A stretch of 64,000 nucleotides of DNA, from positions 62,001 to 126,000 of the forward strand of contig NZ_JANAVF010000020.1 in the NCBI RefSeq assembly GCF_024213195.1, given 5' to 3'. Below the pieces are notes generated by a model that saw nothing but the letters and a program-made list of their open reading frames with translations, made no database searches and was not told the DNA's origin. The DNA comes from Streptomyces sp. TBY4 (GTDB taxonomy: Bacteria > Actinomycetota > Actinomycetes > Streptomycetales > Streptomycetaceae). A program made the translations under genes and the position numbers. Positions within the stretch are counted from its first letter, which is position 1. Every line of letters starts with the position of its first letter. Below, one piece after another: positions 53,690-62,640 of the stretch.

Positions 53690-54682
53690 GTGAACAAGAA
53701 GAAAATCGCCTTCGGCGTCTCGGCCTTCGCTCTCGCGGCGACCATGGCCGGAGCCGGCCTCGCCGCCGCCGACCCGTCGGGCCCGCCGCAGTACCGCCAG
53801 CTCTCCGGCGTCGGCTCCGACACCACCCAGGACGTCATGAACGGCATGGCCGCGGCCATCACCGTGGGCGGCCAGAAGGTCATCGGCTCCTACGACTCCA
53901 CCGGCTCCGCCAACATCACCACCAAGGACCCGGCCAACGGCAACTGCACCATGGCCCGCCCGAACGGCTCGGGCGCCGGCCGCTCCGCGCTGCTCACCTC
54001 CCTCCAGGCGAACAACGGCTGTCTGGACTTCGCCCGTTCCTCCTCGCTGAACCTGGCGGCGGCGGCACCGGGCCTGACCTACGTGCCCTTCGCGGTCGAC
54101 GGCGTCACCTACGCCATCACCCCCGGTTCGGCGATCCCGCGCAAGCTGTCGCTGACCGACCTGAAGGCGATCTACCACTGCGACCCGAACTACGTGGGCC
54201 AGGGCCCCAACTACGCCATGACGGTCTACCTGCCGCAGGCCGGCTCGGGCACCCGCGGCTTCTGGGAGTCCCAGATGGGGATCACGGACGCCGACGTCGT
54301 CGCGGGCGTCTACCCCTGCATCAAGGACAAGAAGGGCACCACCCCGGTGCAGGAGCACGACGGCCGCCTCCTCGACGACAAGTCGATCGTGCCGTTCTCC
54401 ATCGCCCAGTACCAGTCGCAGTCCTCGCAGACCATCGCGGACCTGCGCGGCCGCGCCATCCTCGGCACCATCGACGGCACCGCGCCCACCGTCCTCAACA
54501 GCGGGTTCGGCGTGAAGCGCGACGTCTACAACGTGATCCCGACCAGCAAGGTCGCCACGGCTCCGTGGAGCACGGTCTTCGTCGGCGCCAACTCCGAGAT
54601 CTGCAAGCAGACCTCGGTGATCAACACGTACGGCTTCGCCACCAGCCCGAACTGTGGCGACATCACCAAGCAGACTCCCTGA
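53690..54682 (+). CDS. Secreted PBP-like substrate-binding protein
   Basis: A 330-residue exported protein. The signal peptide spans residues 1-27 (ends LAAA-DP). The mature part shows phosphate-binding-type loops: QLSGVGSDTTQDVMN, RPNGSGAGRSALL, CLDFARSSS and LPQAGSGTRGFWESQMG. It has no lipobox or membrane helix, so it is released or held by partners. The start is GTG 53690 with GAGGGG upstream. It is the third binding-type protein in the block and differs from the other two; it may shuttle ligand through the cell wall. Confidence 0.8.
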   Translation: MNKKKIAFGVSAFALAATMAGAGLAAADPSGPPQYRQLSGVGSDTTQDVMNGMAAAITVGGQKVIGSYDSTGSANITTKDPANGNCTMARPNGSGAGRSALLTSLQANNGCLDFARSSSLNLAAAAPGLTYVPFAVDGVTYAITPGSAIPRKLSLTDLKAIYHCDPNYVGQGPNYAMTVYLPQAGSGTRGFWESQMGITDADVVAGVYPCIKDKKGTTPVQEHDGRLLDDKSIVPFSIAQYQSQSSQTIADLRGRAILGTIDGTAPTVLNSGFGVKRDVYNVIPTSKVATAPWSTVFVGANSEICKQTSVINTYGFATSPNCGDITKQTP

Positions 54683-54720
54683 CCCTGATCGCCGCCCGAG
54701 CTTCACATTCTGGAGACGTT

Positions 54721-56295
54721 GTGCTGAAGAACAGAGTTTTGCGGACCATGGCCCTGGGCGTCGCCGCCGTGACCACCGCCTTCGCGGCGGGTCTGGCCGG
54801 GGCGGGCGCCGCGTACGCCGCCCCGATCGGCACCATCGAGATCAACCCGGCGACCGGCGCGGACACGTCCGGCATCGCGTTCACCACCTCGGCCGCCTGC
54901 CCGGAGACCGCCACCAACGTGCTGGTGAAGGTGGAGGGTTCCGGCTTCCCGGCCGAGGGCCTGAACGTGGTCGGCAACTCGCCCATCGCGACCTACCCGA
55001 CCGCCGCCAACGGCGGCATGGTCATCCCGCTCACCTCCACCATGCGGGACTACGCCAGCCAGGCGGGCTTCACCACCCTGCAGGGCAAGTACGACTTCAC
55101 CGTGATCTGCCGGACCGCCTTCAACGGCACCAGCCTCGGCGACTACACCGGCGCGATCTGGTTCACCTCCAACACCACCTACCAGAACACCGACCCGGCG
55201 GTGAAGACCGACACCGTCACCTCCCTCGCGGTCACCCCGGCCGGCCCCGCGCAGGCGGGCACCCCGGTCACCCTCACCGCGGGCGTCACTCCGGCCGGCG
55301 CCGGCGGCACCGTCCAGTTCAAGGACGGCGCGGCCGACCTGGGCACCCCGGTCACCGTGAACAACGGCACCGCGGCGCTCACCACGTCCAACCTCACCGC
55401 CGGTACGCACAGCCTGACGGCCGTCTTCACGCCGGCGAGCGCCTCGTACAACGGCTCCGCCTCCTCCGCCGTCTCCTACGTGGTCACGGCCGTCCCGGCC
55501 GCGACCACCACCACCGCCCTGGCCGTCTCCCCGGCCGGCACGGCGCCGCAGTTCAGCCCGGTCACCCTGACCGGTACGGTCACCCCCGCGGGCGCGGCGG
55601 GATCGGTGAAGTTCACCGACACCGTCGGCGGCTCCACCGTCACCCTGGGCACCGTCCCGGTGGCGGCCGGCACCGCGGTCCTGAACACCAGCAGCCTCCC
55701 GGTGGGCAACCACTCCTTCACCGCCGTGTTCGTGCCGGCCGACGCGGGCGCCTTCACCGGCTCCGACTCGGGCGCGATCCCGTACGTGGTGGGCGCCTTC
55801 GCCGGTGTCTCCGCCTCCGAGACGATCACCACCACGGTCAACTCGGGCGCGCTGGCCATCAGCGTCGCCAACCCGCAGGTCACCCTGCCCTCGCCGGTGC
55901 TCAACTCCGACGGGGACCTGCTGACCACGGCCGGCTCCATCAACCCGGTCACCCTCACCGACACCCGCGCCGGCAACCCCGGCTGGACCGTCAGCGGCCA
56001 GGTCACCGACTTCTCCGACGGTGCCACCCACGCCATCAACGGCCAGAACCTGGGCTGGACCCCGAAGGTCGTCGACAAGGCGCCCGCGCAGACGGTGACG
56101 GCCGGCTCCGCCGTCGCCGCCGCCAACGGAGCGGCCGCCGGCGACCCGGGCACGGCGGGCCTCAAGTCCGCCCGCACGCTCGCCAACGGCACCGGTCTCG
56201 GCACCGCGCACGTCACCGCCGACCTGGCGCTGAACGTCCCGACCTCCACGGTGGCCGGCACCTACTCCGCCACCCTCACGCTCACCGCCATCTGA
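54721..56295 (+). CDS. Secreted Ig-like protein with WxL-like C-terminal domain
   Basis: A 524-residue exported protein. After a signal peptide (ends AYA-AP) there is a module (about 34-160: INPATGADTSG, GSGFPAEGLNVVGN, TMRDYASQAGFTTLQGKYDF) shared with the LANTG protein at 57541-58425. Two Ig-like repeats follow (TSLAVTPAGPAQAGTPV; TTALAVSPAGTAPQFSP). The last 140 residues resemble a WxL domain: GNPGWTVSGQVTDF and NLGWTPKV give two W-x-x motifs and the end is GTYSATLTLTAI. WxL domains bind the cell wall and are partnered by DUF916 proteins, one of which is the next gene. The start is GTG 54721. Confidence 0.78.
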   Translation: MLKNRVLRTMALGVAAVTTAFAAGLAGAGAAYAAPIGTIEINPATGADTSGIAFTTSAACPETATNVLVKVEGSGFPAEGLNVVGNSPIATYPTAANGGMVIPLTSTMRDYASQAGFTTLQGKYDFTVICRTAFNGTSLGDYTGAIWFTSNTTYQNTDPAVKTDTVTSLAVTPAGPAQAGTPVTLTAGVTPAGAGGTVQFKDGAADLGTPVTVNNGTAALTTSNLTAGTHSLTAVFTPASASYNGSASSAVSYVVTAVPAATTTTALAVSPAGTAPQFSPVTLTGTVTPAGAAGSVKFTDTVGGSTVTLGTVPVAAGTAVLNTSSLPVGNHSFTAVFVPADAGAFTGSDSGAIPYVVGAFAGVSASETITTTVNSGALAISVANPQVTLPSPVLNSDGDLLTTAGSINPVTLTDTRAGNPGWTVSGQVTDFSDGATHAINGQNLGWTPKVVDKAPAQTVTAGSAVAAANGAAAGDPGTAGLKSARTLANGTGLGTAHVTADLALNVPTSTVAGTYSATLTLTAI

Positions 56296-56311
56296 TCCAG
56301 GCGTGAGCCCC

Positions 56312-56353
56312 GGGTCGGAGCGGACCGTGCTGTCCCGCGGTCCGTTCCGACCC
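56312..56353 (+). terminator. Hairpin between WxL-like and DUF916-like genes
   Basis: GGGTCGGAGCGGACCG (56312-56327) pairs with CGGTCCGTTCCGACCC (56338-56353) with one wobble, 17 bp after a stop. It could end or attenuate the transcript, or raise the relative level of upstream genes, since the genes continue in the same direction. Confidence 0.6.
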
Positions 56354-56406
56354 GCCCCTGACACCTGGACCCGCCGCACCCCTTCCCCGGATCGGACGCC
56401 CGAGCC

Positions 56407-58425
56407 ATGAACCCCACCGTCCCCGCCGCCCGGCGCGGCCGCCGCCCCGGCCGGCAGGCCGGGTCCGCCCCGTCCCCCTCCCTGCTGCTCACCCTGCTCG
56501 CGCTCGCCGGGCTGCTCGCGCTGGTCGCAGTGGCGCCCGCGCGGGCCGCGACCGCGGCCCCGGCCGCTCCCGGGGAGGACCGCAAGTCCACCTTCGGCGT
56601 GCAGCCCGCCGGGCCGAAGGGGCCCGACGCCCGGCCCCACTTCTCCTACGGGGTCACCGGCGGAGCCACGACCCGCGACCAGATCGCCATCTGGAACTAC
56701 GGCGAGGAACCGCTCACCCTCGATGTCTACGCGAGCGACGCGGTCAACACCGCCGACGGAGGCTTCGACCTGCTCCCGGCCGGCCAGGCCCCGAAGGACG
56801 CGGGCAGCTGGATCAAGCTGGACAAGGACAAGGTGACCGTCCCGCCCAAGGGCAACGTCGTCGTCCCCTTCACCGTCACCGTCCCCCGCGAGGTCACCCC
56901 CGGGGACCACACCGGCGGCATCGTCGCCTCGCTCGCCTCCGGGGCCCAGGACGGCCAGGGCAACAAGGTCAAGCTGGACCAGCGGGTCGGCGCCCGCGTC
57001 TACGTCCGCGCCGCCGGGACCCTCACCCCGCGCCTGGAGGTGCAGGAGGTCTCCGCCTCGTACGAGGGCTCCGCGATCCCCTTCGCCGACGGCTCGGCGA
57101 CCGTCACGTACACCCTGCGCAACACCGGCAACGTACGGCTCGGCGCCCGGCAGGCCGTGCGCGTCAACGGCCTGTTCGGCACCTCCGTCACCGCCTCCGG
57201 CGCGAAGGACCTCGGCGACCTGCTGCCCGGCACCTCGCTGACGATCACCGCCAAGGCCGACGGAGTGGCCCAGGTGCTGCGGTCCTCCGCCGTCGTCTCC
57301 GTCCAGCCGGTCGCCGCCCGCGACGGCGTGGACCCCAAACTCCCCTCCCTGACCCGCTCGGTGTCGCTGTGGACGGTCCCGTGGGCGCTGCTCGCGCTGG
57401 TCCTCGTGATCACCGGGGGCGGGCTGTGGGTGTGGCGCCGCAGGCGCCTGGCCCGGGCCGCGGCCTCCGCCGCCGCGTCGGCCCGGCGGCGCGCCACTTC
57501 CGATACGCCAGAACGCCAGAACGCCAAGAAGGAGTCCATCGTGCAGTTCACCCGCCCCAGCCGGCGATCCGCGGCAGGTGTCGCCACCGCGGCCGCCGCC
57601 GCCCTCGTGGGCCTGGCCCTGACCGGGCCGACGGCGGCCCACGCCGCCCCGGCCGGCACGGCGAAGATCAACCCGGCCACCGGCAACGACGGCAGCAGCA
57701 TCGACGTGACCACGTCGGGCGCCTGCCCGGAGCCCACCACGTACGTCCTGGTCACGGTGGCCGGCAAGGGCTTCCCGGCCGAGGGCCTCAACGCGGTCGG
57801 GAACGCGCCCATCACCACCTACCCGCCGACGTCGACGGGCGCCTTCACCGTCCCGCTGACGACGACCATGCGGGACTACGCCAACCAGGCCGGCTTCAGC
57901 ACCCTCGAAGGCCGCTACGACCTGACGATCGTGTGCCGCCAGGCCTTCGGCACGGAGACCTACGGGACCTTCGCGGCCTCCCTGTGGTTCACCTCCAACA
58001 CCGAGTACACGACGACGGACCCGGGCACGGGCAACCCGACGCCCACCCCCACGCCGAGCCCCACCCCGACCCGGACCCCCACGCCGACCCCGACGCCGAC
58101 CGCAACGCCCACTCCGACGCCGACCGCCACCCCCACCCCGACCCCCACGGAGACGGCGTCCCCGACCCCGACCCCGACCGACACCCCCTCCCCGTCCGCG
58201 TCGGCCTCCACCGGGACGACCACGGGCAGCGGCGGCAGCGTGGGCGTCTCCACCAACGTCACGGGCGGATCCTCGGGCGGCTCGGGCGGCCCCGGCGGCG
58301 GCCTGGCCAACACCGGCGCCGACACCACCACGCTCGGCCTGCTCGCCGGAGGCCTCGTCCTCACCGGCGGCGCGCTCGTCTGGTGGGTCCGCCGCCGCGG
58401 CCTGCTGACCTTCTCGGGCAACTGA
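56407..58425 (+). CDS. DUF916-like membrane protein fused in frame to an LANTG-anchored protein
   Basis: A continuous 672-codon frame that looks like two genes joined. Residues 1-55 are a signal peptide; about 60-310 resemble DUF916/WxLIP beta domains (FSYGVTGGATTRDQIAIWNYGEEPLTLDVYASD read in parts, VTVPREVTPGDHTGGIVASL), and about 318-345 are a membrane helix with RRRR after it. Then, without a stop, comes a second signal peptide (from residue 379) and an exported protein with a PTPTP stalk, the sorting motif LANTG (633-637), a helix and RRR. A ribosome site and GTG at 57541 could start the second part separately. The join follows an 8-bp repeat (CGCCAGAA twice), so slippage could have removed a stop; alternatively signal peptidase may split the polyprotein. 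Confidence 0.7.
   Translation: MNPTVPAARRGRRPGRQAGSAPSPSLLLTLLALAGLLALVAVAPARAATAAPAAPGEDRKSTFGVQPAGPKGPDARPHFSYGVTGGATTRDQIAIWNYGEEPLTLDVYASDAVNTADGGFDLLPAGQAPKDAGSWIKLDKDKVTVPPKGNVVVPFTVTVPREVTPGDHTGGIVASLASGAQDGQGNKVKLDQRVGARVYVRAAGTLTPRLEVQEVSASYEGSAIPFADGSATVTYTLRNTGNVRLGARQAVRVNGLFGTSVTASGAKDLGDLLPGTSLTITAKADGVAQVLRSSAVVSVQPVAARDGVDPKLPSLTRSVSLWTVPWALLALVLVITGGGLWVWRRRRLARAAASAAASARRRATSDTPERQNAKKESIVQFTRPSRRSAAGVATAAAAALVGLALTGPTAAHAAPAGTAKINPATGNDGSSIDVTTSGACPEPTTYVLVTVAGKGFPAEGLNAVGNAPITTYPPTSTGAFTVPLTTTMRDYANQAGFSTLEGRYDLTIVCRQAFGTETYGTFAASLWFTSNTEYTTTDPGTGNPTPTPTPSPTPTRTPTPTPTPTATPTPTPTATPTPTPTETASPTPTPTDTPSPSASASTGTTTGSGGSVGVSTNVTGGSSGGSGGPGGGLANTGADTTTLGLLAGGLVLTGGALVWWVRRRGLLTFSGN
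57541..58425 (+). CDS. Possible separate start: LANTG cell-wall-anchored protein
   Basis: An alternative reading of the second half of the fused frame, 294 residues from GTG 57541, with AAGAAGGAG six bases upstream. It has a complete signal peptide (RPSRRSAAG, then a hydrophobic run, cut near AHA-AP), the module INPATGNDGSS to WFTSNTEYTTTDP shared with the WxL-like protein at 54721, a Thr-Pro stalk of about 55 residues, a Gly/Ser stretch, and LANTG-helix-RRR. LAxTG is the motif recognised by actinobacterial class E sortases. Independent initiation would give an ordinary surface protein; the sequence alone does not decide between this and the fused form. Confidence 0.5.
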   Translation: MQFTRPSRRSAAGVATAAAAALVGLALTGPTAAHAAPAGTAKINPATGNDGSSIDVTTSGACPEPTTYVLVTVAGKGFPAEGLNAVGNAPITTYPPTSTGAFTVPLTTTMRDYANQAGFSTLEGRYDLTIVCRQAFGTETYGTFAASLWFTSNTEYTTTDPGTGNPTPTPTPSPTPTRTPTPTPTPTATPTPTPTATPTPTPTETASPTPTPTDTPSPSASASTGTTTGSGGSVGVSTNVTGGSSGGSGGPGGGLANTGADTTTLGLLAGGLVLTGGALVWWVRRRGLLTFSGN

Positions 58426-58469
58426 CCACCCCTGCCGCCTCATCCGCTTCCGCATCCGGAGAAGACACG

Positions 58470-59369
58470 ATGACAGCCACCTCCACCCCGCCGGTGGACG
58501 TGCGCCCCGACCCCGCCGGAGCCCCCGGGGCACCGGCGGGGCGTACGGGCCCACCCGGCCTGTGGGCCACCGGCGCGGCCCTGGCCATCCTGGGCGCCCT
58601 GCTCCTCGGCTTCGTCGCGGAGGTCGGGCCGCTGGGACACCTCCGCCACGAGCGGGACCGCCGGGTGGGGTACGCGCAGCTGCGGGAACAACTCGCCAAC
58701 GCCACCGCGCCGTTGGGGCCGGCCGAACCGGGTGCCCCCGTCGCCCTGCTGGAGATCCCGCAGATCGGACTGCGCGAAGTGGTCCGAGAGGCGACCACCT
58801 CCGGGGTCCTGGCCTCCGGACCCGGTCACCGGCGCGACACGGTCCTGCCCGGCCAGCCCGGCACGAGCATCCTCATGGGCCGGCAGGCGGGCTACGGCGG
58901 CCCCTTCGCGCACATCGAGGACCTGGAGCGCGGGGAGACCTTCCGGGTCGTCACCGGCCAGGGCGAGCACACGTACAAGGTGCTCGGCGTCCGCCGCGCC
59001 GGCGACCCGCAGCCGGCCGGGCCGGCCGCGGGCACGGCCCTGCTCACCCTGATGACCGCGGACGGCACCCCGTACATGCCGAAGGGGGTGGTGCACGTCG
59101 ACGCCGAACTCACCACGCCCGTACAGCAGTCGGGCGGCCGCACCCCGGGGCGGCTCGCCGCGGACGAGGCCCCGCTCGGGAGCCAGACCTCGGCATGGTT
59201 CCCGCTGGTCCTGTGGGCGCAGGCGCTGCTGCTCGCCGCCGCGGCCCTGGCCTGGGCGCGGATCCGCTGGGGCCGCGCGCACACCTGGCTGGTCGGCTTC
59301 CCGGTGCTGGCCGCCCTCGGCCTGGCGGTCGCCGACCAGGCCGCCCTCCTCCTGCCCAACCTCCTGTGA
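58470..59369 (+). CDS. Sortase-fold protein lacking the catalytic triad (pseudo-sortase)
   Basis: A 299-residue membrane protein. One helix at about 30-50, then a sortase-like beta barrel: LLEIPQIGLREVVREAT, SGPGHRRDTVLPGQPGTSIL, GYGGPFAHIEDLERGETFRVVTG and TYKVLGVRRAGD match class E/D sortases. The catalytic histidine position (AGHR in active enzymes) is MGRQ, with R138. The catalytic cysteine position (TLxTC) is TLMTA, with A197, and the later arginine is not conserved (PKGVV). A C-terminal pair of helices follows (WFPLVLWAQALLL; VLAALGLAVADQAALLL). It should bind rather than cleave sorting signals. It lies between the LANTG gene and pstB, whose upstream GTG overlaps its stop. Confidence 0.82.
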   Translation: MTATSTPPVDVRPDPAGAPGAPAGRTGPPGLWATGAALAILGALLLGFVAEVGPLGHLRHERDRRVGYAQLREQLANATAPLGPAEPGAPVALLEIPQIGLREVVREATTSGVLASGPGHRRDTVLPGQPGTSILMGRQAGYGGPFAHIEDLERGETFRVVTGQGEHTYKVLGVRRAGDPQPAGPAAGTALLTLMTADGTPYMPKGVVHVDAELTTPVQQSGGRTPGRLAADEAPLGSQTSAWFPLVLWAQALLLAAAALAWARIRWGRAHTWLVGFPVLAALGLAVADQAALLLPNLL

Positions 59370-59380
59370 ACGAGGCCGTG

Positions 59381-60199
<819 letters not shown>

Positions 60200-60224
60200 C
60201 CCGGCAGCTCCGCCCGGTGGCGGA

Positions 60225-62261
60225 TCACCCCGTCTCCGGACCGGGTTTGAGCCGGCGCAGGGTGTAGCCCCCGCCTTCCGGGTCCAGGGACCTGGCGGCC
60301 TCCTTGAACAGGTGCTCGGCCCGCTCGTAGGACAGCCGGCGGCGGCCCGTGTCCGGGCACAGATCGGCCGGCCCGGGGGTCCGGGCCGGTCCGGGCCGCC
60401 GGTCGGAGAGGAACACCGGGCCCCGGGTGCGTCCGGCCAGCAGCCCGGGCAGGAGCCGGGCCGTCCCGGAGCGCCAGCTCACCCAGGTGCGGCCCGCGCG
60501 GGCCCGGCGGTCCTCCAGGTCCAGGTCCTCCACGTTCAGGGACAGGACCGTCTTCACCCCGGCCCCGGATTCGTGCAGGAGCCGCCACAGCGTCCGTTCC
60601 CGCAGCGGCACCGCGGGGTCGCCCCACAGCGCGTCGAGCTGCGCCGGACCCAGGGATGAGGCCCGGGGGCGGGTCTCGGCGCGCCGCTCCAGCCCGGCCG
60701 CGAGCCCGTCCATGCCGGCCCAGGCGCCGAAGGACCGTACGGCCGAGCGGTGCCGGTTCCAGGTCCTGGCCGCGGCGCCGCCCCAGGCTGCCGTGCACAC
60801 CCGGGCCACCTCCCCGGCCGTCAGCCGGGACAGCGGCAGCTCGTCGCCGAGGTCCAGCCGCAGCCGCCGCAGGGTCTGGCCGTACGAGCGCACGGTCGCG
60901 GCGTCCAGATCCGCCCGGCCGAGGAAGCCCTCCGCGGCCCCGCCGAGCGTCGGACCCGGTGGCGGACCGGCCGGGCCGCCGGGGCCGGGCACCTCCCGGG
61001 CGCGCCGCCGGAGGAAGGCGCGCTCGGCGGAGTTCCGGGCGAGGGCCGCCGCCCGGAGGAACTCCGTCCGGGCCTCCGGGCCGCGGTCCAGGCGCAGCAG
61101 CAGGTCTCCCCGGACGCTGGGGAGGAGGTGGTAGTCGCGGAGCACGGGGTCGGAGACCAGGGAGTCGACCAGGTCGAGACCGGCCTGCGGCCCGTACGCC
61201 ATGCCGAGCGCCACCGCCCGGTTCAGCTGGACCACCGCCGTCGGCAGCAGCCGGGCCAGCGCCCCGTACAGGGTCGCGATCTGCGCCCAGTCGGTCTCCT
61301 CGGCGGTGCGCGCCTGCGCGTGGCACACGGCGATCGCCGCTTGCAGCACGTACGGGCCGGGAGTCCCGCCGGCCTCCCGCGCCCGCAGCATCGCGGTGAA
61401 GCCGCGGCGGACGAGCAGCTGGTCCCAGCGCCCCCGGTTCTGCTCGTGGAGCTGGACGGGCTCGCCCGAGGGCCCGGTGCGCGCCGCCGAACGGGAGGCT
61501 TGGATCTCCATCAGCGCGACCAGGGCGTGCGCCTCGGCCTCCCGGGGGAGCAGCCCGGCCAGCAGCCGGCCCAGCCGGAGCGCTTCCAGGCAGAGCCCGG
61601 GGCGCATCAGATCGTCGCCGGAGGTGGCCGAGTAGCCCTCGTTGAAGATCAGGTAGATGACCTCCAGCACCGAGGACAGCCGCTCGGGCAGCTGCGACTG
61701 CGCCGGCAGCTCGAAGGGCACGCGGTGCTCGGCCAGCGTGCGCTTGGCGGCGGCGATGCGCCGGGTGACGGCGTTCTCCGTGACGAGGAAGGCCCGGGCG
61801 ATCTCCTCGGCCGTCAGCCCGCCCAGCAGCCGGAGGGTGAGCGCCGCACGGGCCCCGGTGGGCAGCACGGGGTGGCAGGAGATGAACATCAGCCGCAGGA
61901 CGTCGTCCTGTTCGGGCTCCTGCCCGTCCTGCCGCCCCCGCTCGTCCTGCTCCTGTTCCTGCTGCTCTTCGTGCCGTGCCTGCCGCTCCTCCAGATCGTG
62001 GGCGAGCAGCTCCTGCTTGTCCGTCAGCAGCCGGGAGCGCCGGATGTGGTCGACCGCCCGCCGCTTGGCCGTGGTCGTCAGCCAGGCGCCGGGGTTGTCG
62101 GGGACCCCGGCGCCGGGCCACTGCTCGAGCGCGGCGACGAGTGCGTCCTGGGCCAGCTCCTCGGCCAGGCCGACGTCGTGCACCAGGCGTGTGAGCGTGG
62201 CGATGATCCGGGCCGATTCGAGCTTCCAGACCGCGTCGATCGTCCGCTTCGTGTCCTGCAC
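60225..62261 (-). CDS. ECF42-type sigma factor fused to a degenerate tyrosine-recombinase-like domain
   Basis: A 678-residue protein. Sigma region 2 is residues about 10-80 (AEELAQDALVAALEQWP, PGAWLTTTAKRRAVDHIRR), region 4 about 120-170 (LTLRLLGGLTAEEIARAFLV), and the ECF42 TPR-like extension runs to about 415 (YLIFNEGYSATSGDDL, LNRAVALGMAYGP, LLPSVRGDLLLRLDRG). Normal ECF42 proteins end there. Here a Pro/Gly linker leads to about 235 residues like a tyrosine recombinase: a core-binding domain (TVRSYGQTLRRLRLDLGD; RTWNRHRSAVRSFGAWA) and a catalytic-like domain (LLHESGAGVKTVLSLNVEDLDL; YTLRRLKP). The active-site Arg, His and C-terminal Tyr are missing. The recombinase part is probably a DNA- or protein-binding module. 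It starts three bases after the DGPF gene. Confidence 0.85.
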   Translation of the reverse strand: MQDTKRTIDAVWKLESARIIATLTRLVHDVGLAEELAQDALVAALEQWPGAGVPDNPGAWLTTTAKRRAVDHIRRSRLLTDKQELLAHDLEERQARHEEQQEQEQDERGRQDGQEPEQDDVLRLMFISCHPVLPTGARAALTLRLLGGLTAEEIARAFLVTENAVTRRIAAAKRTLAEHRVPFELPAQSQLPERLSSVLEVIYLIFNEGYSATSGDDLMRPGLCLEALRLGRLLAGLLPREAEAHALVALMEIQASRSAARTGPSGEPVQLHEQNRGRWDQLLVRRGFTAMLRAREAGGTPGPYVLQAAIAVCHAQARTAEETDWAQIATLYGALARLLPTAVVQLNRAVALGMAYGPQAGLDLVDSLVSDPVLRDYHLLPSVRGDLLLRLDRGPEARTEFLRAAALARNSAERAFLRRRAREVPGPGGPAGPPPGPTLGGAAEGFLGRADLDAATVRSYGQTLRRLRLDLGDELPLSRLTAGEVARVCTAAWGGAAARTWNRHRSAVRSFGAWAGMDGLAAGLERRAETRPRASSLGPAQLDALWGDPAVPLRERTLWRLLHESGAGVKTVLSLNVEDLDLEDRRARAGRTWVSWRSGTARLLPGLLAGRTRGPVFLSDRRPGPARTPGPADLCPDTGRRRLSYERAEHLFKEAARSLDPEGGGYTLRRLKPGPETG

Positions 62262-62264
62262 GGA

Positions 62265-62588
62265 TCAGGGGCCGAAGACCTGCTGGACCACGCTCTCGCC
62301 GTCGCCCACGATCCTGCGGAAGCGGCGGGCCAGCTCGATCGCCTCTTCCCTGGACCGGACCTCGATCAGCGCGAAGCCGGCCACGGCCTCCTTGGCCTCG
62401 GCGAACGGCCCGTCCGTCACGGTGATCTCCTCACCGGCCGAGGTGACCAGGATGCCGCCCGGCTCCAGCCCGCCCGTGGCCAGCAGCACGCCGGCCGCGG
62501 TCAGTTCCTCGATGAACCGGCCCATCTCGGCGTACAGCCGCTCGTCGGGGGCGGCGTCGGAAGGCTTCGTCGTCATCAGGTAGCGCAT
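62265..62588 (-). CDS. YCII/DGPF-domain protein
   Basis: A 107-residue YCII-related protein with the DGPF motif (VTDGPFAEAKEAVAGFALIEVRSREEAIELA, read in parts). Such proteins are the standard neighbours and targets of ECF42 sigma factors. MRYLMTTKPSD at 62588 is the family start, with GGGAGT upstream; an extension to 63257 is rejected as antisense of the DUF998 gene. It is translated first in a two-gene operon with the sigma factor. The biochemical role of DGPF proteins is not settled. Confidence 0.9.
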   Translation of the reverse strand: MRYLMTTKPSDAAPDERLYAEMGRFIEELTAAGVLLATGGLEPGGILVTSAGEEITVTDGPFAEAKEAVAGFALIEVRSREEAIELARRFRRIVGDGESVVQQVFGP

Positions 62589-62640
62589 GGGGACTCCCTC
62601 GTCTCGTGGTGCCGAGCTGCTGCCCGCACCCTGCCTACAC

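Noticed and set aside
54703..58554. 1283-codon open frame on the minus strand
   Set aside because: Shadow of the WxL-like and LANTG genes, with no start context or motifs.
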